NCBI GenBank assembly: GCA_946482635.1
Contig: CAMLSG010000129.1
Location: 1 to 15,448 of the forward strand
Reading direction: 5' to 3'
Source of the DNA: an uncultured Duganella sp.
Lineage (GTDB): Bacteria; Pseudomonadota; Gammaproteobacteria; Burkholderiales; Burkholderiaceae
Length of the DNA stretch: 15,448 nucleotides
Shown here: piece after piece, positions 6,478 to 13,221 of the stretch
Layout: every line of letters begins with the position of its first letter
Numbering within the stretch: the first letter of the stretch is position 1
The notes under the pieces: generated by a model
What the model saw: the letters and a program-made list of their open reading frames with translations, nothing else
What the model was told of the DNA's origin: nothing
Database searches by the model: none
Program-made: the position numbers and the translations under genes

Positions 6478-7550
6478 GTGAAAATCAAAAGTACGAGCGC
6501 TGCATGGTGATGGCGGGCGGAGGGTTCCGCTTCGGCTATTACCTTGGCGTGCATGCAGCCGCGGAAGACAGCGGCATGGCGCCCGATATCATCCTCGCCA
6601 GTTGCGGCGGTTCGCTGGCGGCCGCGATCATCCATGGCTTGCCGGATGCTGCGCAGCGCAAGCAATGGCTCGCGTCGCAGGAGATGTACAGGTTCTTGTG
6701 CAGCGTTCGCGCGGCGCCGCAAGTGCGGCCGTTGCCCGTGCTGGGCGCGGCGCTGCGGCGCCGGCTGTCCCACGCGCGGGCCAGCCATGTGCCGGACGTG
6801 TTCGGCGATTACATGTTCGAGCTGCCGGAAACGCTGCCCCTGCCGGCAACAGGCGCGGGCAGCATGGCGCTCGCCATCGTTGCAGCCAAACTGCTGTTCG
6901 GGCGCGAGCAGGCTGGCGAGCCGCGGGCCGGGCGCGCCCTGTTCGCGGAAGTTGTGCTTGGCCCCGATCGCGCTTGCAGCCTGCTGCAGGGATGGCAGGC
7001 GCCGGCCAGTTCGCCGGAGTGGAGCTGCGGCGCTGTGGCGCCCGGCCTGTTGCTGGACAGCGCCATGCCCGTCGCCGACGCCGTGCGCAGTTCGATCACC
7101 GACATGCTCTATTTCTCCTGCCATCCACACGGTGGCGAACACTATATGGGCGGGGTGATCGACCTGTTCCCGATCGAGATCGCACATGGCCTGGCAAAGC
7201 ACGTCACGATGGAAGCCAAGCCCCCGTTTGGCCAGGTGCTGGCGATTCCTGCGCTGCGCAAAGTGCTCGGCATCGACGGCAACGCGCGGCTGAAGCATGT
7301 GCACGCACAGCATGCCCACGCCTGGGTCGATACCAGCGATATCTCGCGCGCCTTGCGCGGCAGCGGCATGCAGAAGCGCATCGACTGGCTGGGCAACCGC
7401 ATCAGGCTGGTGATGCCGCCCACGCTTGCGGACTATGTGAAGGACGTGGAAGCGCAATGGCAGTACGGCTACCAGCGCGGCATGGAAGCGTATGCCAGCC
7501 CGGGGCTGCGCCTGCGCCACGCGACAAGGTTCAACAGGGGAAGTCAATGA
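6462..7550 (+). CDS. Patatin-like protein with substituted catalytic residues
   Basis: About 362 aa, patatin fold. The glycine-rich oxyanion loop is at residues ~19-25 (GGGFRFG). The nucleophile elbow reads ASCGGSLAA (C48) where patatins have GxSxG. The later DGG motif reads MGGVIDLFPIE (M229), so the catalytic Asp is Met. Codons TGC and ATG are unambiguous in the sequence. Ordinary Ser-Asp lipase chemistry is therefore unlikely. It may be a Cys-dependent acyltransferase or hydrolase, or a non-catalytic lipid-binding protein. Its start is unsettled between ATG 6462 and ATG 6474; neither has its own Shine-Dalgarno, and TTG 6426 would overlap ynbD. Its stop overlaps the dehydrogenase start (ATGA, 7547-7550), so the two are translationally coupled. 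Context suggests a part in the ynb lipid pathway. Confidence 0.75.
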   Translation: MSRDMSENQKYERCMVMAGGGFRFGYYLGVHAAAEDSGMAPDIILASCGGSLAAAIIHGLPDAAQRKQWLASQEMYRFLCSVRAAPQVRPLPVLGAALRRRLSHARASHVPDVFGDYMFELPETLPLPATGAGSMALAIVAAKLLFGREQAGEPRAGRALFAEVVLGPDRACSLLQGWQAPASSPEWSCGAVAPGLLLDSAMPVADAVRSSITDMLYFSCHPHGGEHYMGGVIDLFPIEIAHGLAKHVTMEAKPPFGQVLAIPALRKVLGIDGNARLKHVHAQHAHAWVDTSDISRALRGSGMQKRIDWLGNRIRLVMPPTLADYVKDVEAQWQYGYQRGMEAYASPGLRLRHATRFNRGSQ

Positions 7551-8281
7551 GGGTCATGATCATCGGCGGCACCAGCGGCATCGGCCTGGCGCTGGCTGGC
7601 CATTATGCGCAACAGGGCGCCGTGCTCGCGCTATGCGGACGCGATCCGGCGCGGCTGGATGGGCATCCGATTACCGCGCAGGCAGGTCTGTGCCGCTATG
7701 CTTTCGACGTCGGCGACCGCCAGGCGGTGTTCGATGCGGTCGGCGATTTTGCCGAAGAAGGCCTGGACCTGCTGGTCGTCACCGCCGGCCAGTATGCCGA
7801 CGCGCAGGCGCTGGCGCAGGACCCGATGCGCAGCCTGCCTGTGGTGCGCACCAATGTCTCCGGCCTGTGCCACGCCTTCGATGCGGGGGCGCAGGCGATG
7901 CTGCGCCATGGGCGCGGCCAGATGGTGGTAGTGGCGTCGATTGCCGGCTTGCTGCACGAATATCCGAATGGTTCGCTGTACAGCGCGAGCAAGCGCGCCG
8001 CAATTGCCATCAGCGACGCTTACCGCAAGGCGCTGGCGCCGCACGGGATAGCCGTGACGGCCGTGGTGCCGGGCTATGTCGATACGCAAAAGCTGAGGGA
8101 TTTGAACGGGGGAAGTGCACAGCGCAAGCCTTTCCTGCAGACCGAAGAAGAGGCCGTGCGCCGCATTGCCCGCGCGATTGCAGGCAGGGACGCGCGCTGC
8201 ATTTTCCCCTGGCAGCTGCACGCAATGGTGCGCGTGTTTAACCTGCTGCCAAAGGGATTGCAGCGCTACCGCAAGAAGTGA
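7547..8281 (+). CDS. Short-chain dehydrogenase/reductase (SDR), NAD(P)-dependent
   Basis: A 244-aa classical SDR, a cytoplasmic oxidoreductase acting on an alcohol/carbonyl pair. The cofactor loop is GGTSGIG (residues 7-13). TAG of the NAG motif and TNVSG are present. The catalytic set is S131 (ASIAG), Y145 and K149 (YSASK). The C-terminal ~40 residues are basic (end PKGLQRYRKK), as in some membrane-associated lipid SDRs. AGGGGAAG lies 4-10 nt before the ATG, and the start overlaps the patatin-like stop by ATGA, so the pair is one operon. The frame stays open upstream through the whole patatin-like gene, but that stretch is a shadow, not a fusion. Its stop is 1 nt from the stop of the convergent pagL gene. 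Substrate is unknown; a lipid headgroup or acyl intermediate fits the context. Confidence 0.88.
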   Translation: MRVMIIGGTSGIGLALAGHYAQQGAVLALCGRDPARLDGHPITAQAGLCRYAFDVGDRQAVFDAVGDFAEEGLDLLVVTAGQYADAQALAQDPMRSLPVVRTNVSGLCHAFDAGAQAMLRHGRGQMVVVASIAGLLHEYPNGSLYSASKRAAIAISDAYRKALAPHGIAVTAVVPGYVDTQKLRDLNGGSAQRKPFLQTEEEAVRRIARAIAGRDARCIFPWQLHAMVRVFNLLPKGLQRYRKK

Positions 8282-8282
8282 A

Positions 8283-8828
8283 TCAGTAGCGGTAAGCCGC
8301 TTTCAGCATGATGACATCGACGCCGCTGTTCGGCTTCTTGATGCCGCCGTTGGAGTAATGCTGCGCTTTCAGTGCCACTTCCCACTTGTTGTCGAACACA
8401 TAGCCGACACCGATATGGTCGCCGAACTGGAAGGCGGTCGACAGGCCGTCATCGTTGCTGTTGTAGGTCTTGGACAGCAGGTGCGCGCCGATGCCGCCTT
8501 CAACGTAGAAGCCCTTCTTGCTGGTATTCTCGAAGCGGATGACCGGAGTAAAGCCGACGTCAAAGAGGTTCTCCTTGTCACCGGGCACGTTGTGCCACTG
8601 GCGCGCCTGCCAGAAGCCGATGCTGGCGTCCCAGTAGCCGGTGAGGTGGGTGCCATTGGAATTGAACCAGCTCCATTCCGGCTTGAAGTCCTGGGTGGCG
8701 CCCAGGCGCACCATGCGGATCTTGGAAGCGGAGCCGGCCTCCACGTAGCCGGAATTGAGGTCGAAGGCGAAAGCGGATTGCGCTACCAGTGCAGCGGCAG
8801 CAACAGCGAAAAGTTTTTTAATTTGCAT
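8283..8828 (-). CDS. pagL: PagL-type lipid A 3-O-deacylase (acyloxyacyl hydrolase family), outer membrane
   Basis: A 181-aa outer-membrane beta-barrel. Residues 1-21 form a signal peptide ending AFA. The rest alternates like beta strands and ends in an aromatic residue (AAYRY), typical of barrels inserted by BAM. The active-site segment HYSNGGIKKPNSGVD matches the PagL motif: H157 and S159 correspond to H126 and S128 of Pseudomonas aeruginosa PagL. D171 takes the place of E140. The enzyme removes the 3-linked hydroxyacyl chain from lipid A, altering endotoxin and envelope properties. ATG 8828 is chosen over 8861 because it begins the signal peptide and has GAGAG about 7 nt upstream. It converges on the SDR gene with one base between stop codons. 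Confidence 0.88.
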   Translation of the reverse strand: MQIKKLFAVAAAALVAQSAFAFDLNSGYVEAGSASKIRMVRLGATQDFKPEWSWFNSNGTHLTGYWDASIGFWQARQWHNVPGDKENLFDVGFTPVIRFENTSKKGFYVEGGIGAHLLSKTYNSNDDGLSTAFQFGDHIGVGYVFDNKWEVALKAQHYSNGGIKKPNSGVDVIMLKAAYRY

Positions 8829-8856
8829 ATTTTTCTCTCTAAACCTTGCCACAGTC

Positions 8857-8884
8857 TTCATATTTGCTGCGGCAATGCTGGCAA
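8857..8884 (-). promoter_or_regulatory. Candidate promoter of pagL
   Basis: Read on the minus strand, TTGCCA (8884-8879, five of six to the -35 consensus) is followed after 16 nt by TATGAA (8862-8857, four of six to the -10). Transcription would start near 8850, about 20 nt before the chosen pagL ATG. This also argues against the upstream ATG at 8861, which would lie within the -10. Confidence 0.35.
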
Positions 8885-8905
8885 TTTTACTTTCGTTCTG
8901 AAATT

Positions 8906-8934
8906 TTTTCAGGGGACCCCTTAATTGTTAGAAT
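8906..8934 (+). promoter_or_regulatory. Candidate promoter of the hydroxyisobutyrate-dehydrogenase-family gene
   Basis: TAGAAT (8929-8934) matches the -10 at five of six. TTTTCA (8906-8911) lies exactly 17 nt upstream and matches the -35 at four of six. The start would be near 8941, leaving a leader of about 25 nt. An AGGGGACCCCT dyad fills the spacer (8911-8921), where a repressor could block polymerase. Confidence 0.4.
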
Positions 8935-8965
8935 CACTGCAATATTGGCACATCTGGAGCTTATT

Positions 8966-9868
8966 GTGACGCATCCTCCGCGAATTGCTTTTCTTGGCAT
9001 CGGCCTGATGGGCGAGCCGATGGTCCTGCGCCTGCTGGCGGCAGGTTTCAAAGTCACGGCCTGGAACCGCACCGCGGGCAAGGCCGGGGTGCTGGCCGCC
9101 GCCGGCGCGGACCCGGACGACGTGCTGCCGCATGCGGTGGCCGATGCAGCCGTGGTGGTATCGATGCTGTCGGCCGGCGATGCAGTTGGCGGCGTGATCG
9201 AAGCGTCGCTCGATGCGCTGCGTCCCGGCACGCTGTGGATCGACATGAGCTCGACGCGCCAGGACGAGGCACAGGCTTTCCACGCGCTGCTTGCTTCGCG
9301 CGGGCATCGCTTCATCGACGCCCCGGTGTCGGGCGGCGTCGGCGGCGCGCAGGCCGGCGCGCTGGCCATCATGGCGGGCGGCAGCGCGGCGGATTTCGAA
9401 GCGGCGCGGCCGGTGCTGGAAGCGATGGGCAAGCCCCGGCTGGTTGGTCCGGCCGGCAGCGGGCAGGTGGCCAAGCTGTGCAACCAGTTGATCGTCGGCG
9501 GCACCATCAATATCGTGGCGGAGGCCTTGCTGCTGGCGCAGGCGGCAGGCGCCGATCCGGTGGCGGTGCGCGAAGCGATACGCGGCGGTTTCGCGGAAAG
9601 CCGTGTGCTGGAAGTGCATGGCCAGCGCATGCTGGAGCGGAACTTCCTGCCGGGCGGCCAGGTGCTGACGCAGTTGAAGGACCAGCACAATATCCTGGCC
9701 GCAGCTGCTGCAGCAGGCGTGGCGCTGCCGGTCACCAGCCTGGTGACGGAGCGCTACGAGTCGATCAAGGACATTTATCCGCGTGCCGACCATTCAGCCG
9801 CGCTGCTGGCGCTGGAGCGGCTGAACGATGGCGTGCGGGTCGGCACGCAGGCCGACAAGCTGCCTTAG
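8966..9868 (+). CDS. NAD(P)-dependent 3-hydroxyisobutyrate dehydrogenase / tartronate semialdehyde reductase family
   Basis: A 300-aa beta-hydroxyacid dehydrogenase. The N-terminal Rossmann domain starts at once (residues 7-16, IAFLGIGLMG). DAPVSGG (118-124) is the substrate-binding motif. K170 in GQVAKLCNQ is the conserved catalytic lysine. The all-helical C-terminal domain is complete (LKDQHN region), and length matches the family. Members reduce or oxidise 3-hydroxy acids such as 3-hydroxyisobutyrate, tartronate semialdehyde or succinic semialdehyde; the sequence alone does not choose. The start is GTG 8966, with GGAG at 8956-8959 six nt upstream. The frame is open back to 8846, but that extension overlaps the promoter and lacks family character. 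Its TAG stop overlaps the TAA of the convergent M20 gene. Confidence 0.9.
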   Translation: MTHPPRIAFLGIGLMGEPMVLRLLAAGFKVTAWNRTAGKAGVLAAAGADPDDVLPHAVADAAVVVSMLSAGDAVGGVIEASLDALRPGTLWIDMSSTRQDEAQAFHALLASRGHRFIDAPVSGGVGGAQAGALAIMAGGSAADFEAARPVLEAMGKPRLVGPAGSGQVAKLCNQLIVGGTINIVAEALLLAQAAGADPVAVREAIRGGFAESRVLEVHGQRMLERNFLPGGQVLTQLKDQHNILAAAAAAGVALPVTSLVTERYESIKDIYPRADHSAALLALERLNDGVRVGTQADKLP

Positions 9869-11061
9869 CGCGCCTGCGGCAACGCGGCTTCTGCGAGGTG
9901 CACCCAGAAGCTGGCGCCGATCGGCAGCAGGCGGTCGTTGAAGTCGTAGCTGGCGTTGTGCAGCACGCAGGGGCCTAGCCCGTGGCCGCCGTCGCGGTGG
10001 TCGCCTTCGCCGTTGCCGATGAAGATGTAGCAGCCTGGCTTCTCCTGCAGGAAGAAGGCGAAGTCCTCGGCGCCCATGGTCGGTTCGACATTGGCGTCCA
10101 CCATCGCTTCGCCTACCACCGATTTCATGACGTCCAGCGCGAAGCGGGTTTCCTTCGCGTGGTTCACCAGCGGCGGATAGTTGCGGCGGAAGGTGAATTC
10201 CACCTCCGCGTCGAAGGCGGCGGCAATGCCTTCGGCCAGCGACTGCATGCGCTTTTCCACCATGTCCAGCACCTCGGAGGTGAAGGTGCGCACGGTGCCG
10301 ACCAGCTTCGCATCGTCGGGGATCACATTGGTCGCGCTGCCGGCGTGGATCTGCGTGATCGACAGCACGGCCGTATCCAAGGGGCTCTTGTTGCGCGTGA
10401 CGATGGTCTGCCAGGCTTGCGCAATCTGCACCGCGATCATGATCGGGTCGATGCCTTTGTGCGGCTGGGCCGCGTGGGCTCCCTTGCCGCGCACGGTGAC
10501 GTGGAATTCGTTGGAGGAAGCCATCATCGGGCCTTCGCACACGCTGAGGGTGCCGGTGGCGGCGCCGGGCCAGTTGTGCATGCCGTAGATAGCGTCCATC
10601 GGGAAGCGCTCGAACAGGCCATCCTTGATCATTTCGCGCGCCCCGGCGCCGCCTTCCTCGGCCGGCTGGAACACCAGGTAGACGGTGCCGTCGAAGTTGC
10701 GGTGCCGGGCCAGGTGGTGGGCCGCGCCGAGCAGCATGGCGGTGTGGCCGTCATGGCCGCAGGCGTGCATCTTGCCGGGATGCTTGGAGGCATGCGGGAA
10801 GGTATTGATCTCCTGCATGGGCAGGGCATCCATGTCGGCGCGCAGGCCGATGGCGCGTTCGGACGTGCCATTGCGGATGATGCCCACCACGCCGGTCTTG
10901 CCCAGGCCGCGCTCGAAAGGGATGCCCCATTCGGTCAGCTTGGCGCACACCACATCGGCGGTACGTTCTTCTTCATAGCAGAGTTCCGGGTGGGCATGCA
11001 GGTCGCGTCGGATCTGCTGCAACTCGGACTGAAACGCGATAATCGGGTCGATTAGTTTCAT
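9865..11061 (-). CDS. M20 family amidohydrolase (hippurate / N-acyl-amino-acid hydrolase type)
   Basis: A 398-aa cytoplasmic M20D metallo-amidohydrolase, the family of hippurate hydrolases and IAA-amino-acid hydrolases that cleave N-acyl amino acids. Metal-site motifs are present: HACGHDGHT (C101, H103), QPAEEGGAG (E135/E136), GMHNWPG (H162) and the late H368 (CVLHNASYDF). The dimerisation insert lies around 180-290 (GKGAHAAQPH and following). No signal peptide. GGAG lies 7 nt before the ATG. It is divergent from the molybdopterin oxidoreductase gene across 96 bp and overlaps the preceding plus-strand gene by 4 nt tail to tail (TTAG shared by both stops). The natural substrate cannot be fixed from sequence. 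Confidence 0.92.
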   Translation of the reverse strand: MKLIDPIIAFQSELQQIRRDLHAHPELCYEEERTADVVCAKLTEWGIPFERGLGKTGVVGIIRNGTSERAIGLRADMDALPMQEINTFPHASKHPGKMHACGHDGHTAMLLGAAHHLARHRNFDGTVYLVFQPAEEGGAGAREMIKDGLFERFPMDAIYGMHNWPGAATGTLSVCEGPMMASSNEFHVTVRGKGAHAAQPHKGIDPIMIAVQIAQAWQTIVTRNKSPLDTAVLSITQIHAGSATNVIPDDAKLVGTVRTFTSEVLDMVEKRMQSLAEGIAAAFDAEVEFTFRRNYPPLVNHAKETRFALDVMKSVVGEAMVDANVEPTMGAEDFAFFLQEKPGCYIFIGNGEGDHRDGGHGLGPCVLHNASYDFNDRLLPIGASFWVHLAEAALPQAR

Positions 11062-11157
11062 TTTTGTTCTCCATCGGACTTGCCATTCTAGCCTCCCGGT
11101 GCGGTTTTCCGGAATCGTTTACGATACTGTTTTCAGCCGTCGCTAACCCAGATCAAG
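11062..11157. promoter_or_regulatory. Divergent intergenic region of the M20 and molybdopterin oxidoreductase genes
   Basis: This 96-bp gap must hold promoters in both directions. On the minus strand TAGAAT (11090-11085) is a good -10 for the M20 gene, but no convincing -35 lies 16-18 nt upstream. On the plus strand TACGAT (11120-11125) is a possible -10 without a clear -35. ATCGTTTACGAT (11114-11125) is a dyad with 5-bp arms and could be an operator shared by both genes. Assignments are weak. Confidence 0.3.
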
Positions 11158-13212
11158 ATGTCATCCACACAAGTCCGCGCCACCTGCCCGCACGATTGCC
11201 CCGATACCTGCGCCCTGCTCGTCACCGTCGAGGACGGCGTGGCGACCGAAGTGAAAGGCGATCCGGATCACCCGACCACTGCCGGGGTACTGTGCACCAA
11301 GGTTTCCCGCTATACCGAGCGTACCTATTCGCCGGACCGCCTGCTGTACCCGATGCGGCGCGCCGGCAAGAAGGGCGAGGGCAAGTTCGAGCGCATCAGC
11401 TGGGAGCAGGCGCTGGACGAGATCGCGGCGCGCCTGAAACCGCTGGCCGCGACCGAGCCGGAAGCCATCCTGCCCTACAGCTACGCGGGCACCATGGGCC
11501 TGGTGCAGGGCGAATCGATGTCGTCCCGCTTCTTCCACAAGCTTGGCGCGTCGCTGCTGGACCGCACCATTTGCGCCACGGCCGGCGCCACCGGCTACAA
11601 ATACACGGTCGGCGCCTCGATCGGCACCGATATCGAGCAATTCCAGCATGCCAGGCTGCTCATCATCTGGGGCGGCAACCCGATTGCCTCCAACCTGCAC
11701 TTCTGGACCCGGGCCCAGGAAGCCAAGCGCAATGGCGCAAAGCTGATCGCCATCGACCCCTACCGCTCGCTGACGGCGGAGAAATGCCACCAGCACATCG
11801 CGCTGCTGCCCGGCACGGACGCGGCGCTGGCGCTGGGCCTGATGCACATCCTGGTGCGCGACGACCTGCTGGACCATGAATACATTGCCGACTACACCGT
11901 CGGCTTCGAAGAGCTGCGCCAGCGCGTGGCGGAATGGACGCCGGAGCGCGTGGCAGCCACCTGCGGCATTACCGTCGAGGAAGTGGAAGGCCTGGCGCGC
12001 GACTATGGCGCAACCGCCAAGCGCGGCGAACCGGTCGCCATCCGCATGAATTACGGCGTGCAGCGCGTACACGGCGGCGGCATGGCGGTGCGCAATATCG
12101 CTTGTTTGCCTGCCCTGGTGGGCGCCTGGCGCCACGCGGCGGGCGGCGTGCAATTGTCGTCTTCGGGCACCTTCAAGAAAAACCTGGCGGCGCTGCAGCG
12201 CCCGGATCTGCTGGCCAAGCAGCCGCGCACCATCAATATGACGACCATCGGCGACGACCTGCTGCGTCCGGCCTCGCCCGAGTTCGGCCCGCAGGTCAAG
12301 GCCGTCATCGTGTACAACTCGAACCCGCTGGCGGTGGCGCCCGATTCGTCCAAGGTGCAGGCCGGCTTTGCGCGTGAAGACCTGTTCACGGTGGTGCTGG
12401 AACATTTCCAGACCGATACCGCCGATTACGCCGACATCGTGCTGCCAGCCACCACGCAGCTCGAACATACCGACGCGCACAGCGCCTACGGCCACCTGTA
12501 CATGATGGCCAATAACCCGGCCATTGCGCCGATGGGCGAAGCCAAGCCGAACACGGAAATCTTCCGCTTGCTGGCTGAGCGCATGGGGTTCGACGATCCC
12601 TGCTTCCGCGACAGCGATGACGCATTGGCATCGGTGGCATTCGTGCAATTCGACTGGGAGTCACTCAAGCAGAAGGGCTGGCAGAAACTGGAAGTTCCCG
12701 ATGCACCCTTTGCATGCGGCAATTTCCCCACACCTTCAGGAAAATGTGAGTTCTACTCAGAAAGCATGAAGCAGGATGGCCTGGACCCGCTGCCGGCCTA
12801 TATCCCGAACTATGAATCTGCAGCATCTGCCCCCGAACTGGCGGCAAAATACCCGCTTGCGATGATATCTCCGCCGGCGCGCAACTTCCTGAATTCGACC
12901 TTTGTCAACGTGCAAAGCTTGCGTGCAACGGAGGGCGAGCCGCAGCTCGACATCAGTCCTGACGATGCGGCAACACGTGGCATCAACCACGGCGATATAG
13001 TGCGCATCTTCAACGATCGCGGTTCCTTCGTGTGCAAGGCACGCGTGACGCCGAAGGCTCGCAAAGGCCTTGTGGTAGGGCTGTCGATCTGGTGGAAGAA
13101 GCTGGCCGGCGATGGCAAGAACGCTAATGAGGTGACCAGCCAACGGCTGACTGACATGGGTCGCGCGCCGACTTTTTACGATACACTGGTCCAAGTCGAG
13201 AAAGCCGCCTGA
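11158..13212 (+). CDS. Molybdopterin oxidoreductase (DMSO reductase superfamily), soluble
   Basis: A 684-aa enzyme of the bis-MGD molybdenum family. An N-terminal [4Fe-4S] site is formed by C10, C14, C18 and C46 (CxxxCxxxC, 27 residues, C). The central MGD-binding domain includes WGGNPIASN and the YNSNPLAVAP region. The last ~115 residues are the molydopterin-binding beta-barrel domain (ISPDDAATRGI, then a GD-I-V-R-I-F segment). No Tat or Sec signal is present, so it is cytoplasmic. No electron-transfer subunit gene is adjacent. The donor/acceptor and the Mo ligand cannot be assigned with confidence. The start at 11158 lacks a strong Shine-Dalgarno but directly precedes the cluster motif. Codons from ~12.6 to 13.0 kb use more A/T at third positions than the rest. 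A lipoprotein gene follows 9 nt after the stop. Confidence 0.92.
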   Translation: MSSTQVRATCPHDCPDTCALLVTVEDGVATEVKGDPDHPTTAGVLCTKVSRYTERTYSPDRLLYPMRRAGKKGEGKFERISWEQALDEIAARLKPLAATEPEAILPYSYAGTMGLVQGESMSSRFFHKLGASLLDRTICATAGATGYKYTVGASIGTDIEQFQHARLLIIWGGNPIASNLHFWTRAQEAKRNGAKLIAIDPYRSLTAEKCHQHIALLPGTDAALALGLMHILVRDDLLDHEYIADYTVGFEELRQRVAEWTPERVAATCGITVEEVEGLARDYGATAKRGEPVAIRMNYGVQRVHGGGMAVRNIACLPALVGAWRHAAGGVQLSSSGTFKKNLAALQRPDLLAKQPRTINMTTIGDDLLRPASPEFGPQVKAVIVYNSNPLAVAPDSSKVQAGFAREDLFTVVLEHFQTDTADYADIVLPATTQLEHTDAHSAYGHLYMMANNPAIAPMGEAKPNTEIFRLLAERMGFDDPCFRDSDDALASVAFVQFDWESLKQKGWQKLEVPDAPFACGNFPTPSGKCEFYSESMKQDGLDPLPAYIPNYESAASAPELAAKYPLAMISPPARNFLNSTFVNVQSLRATEGEPQLDISPDDAATRGINHGDIVRIFNDRGSFVCKARVTPKARKGLVVGLSIWWKKLAGDGKNANEVTSQRLTDMGRAPTFYDTLVQVEKAA

Positions 13213-13221
13213 GAATGATTT

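Noticed and set aside
6602..8281. A 559-codon plus-strand frame that would fuse a long N-terminal part to the SDR
   Set aside because: The first ~315 codons are out-of-frame shadow of the patatin-like gene and look like Arg/Ala/Gly noise. The true SDR start at 7547 has a good ribosome site and begins at the Rossmann motif.
9982..11055. A 357-codon plus-strand frame opposite the M20 amidohydrolase
   Set aside because: His/Gly/Val/Ala-rich shadow. The minus strand carries the full set of M20 metal motifs and a good ribosome site.
11161..12648. A 495-codon minus-strand frame opposite the molybdopterin oxidoreductase
   Set aside because: Shadow of a strongly conserved plus-strand enzyme; no domain in the translation.
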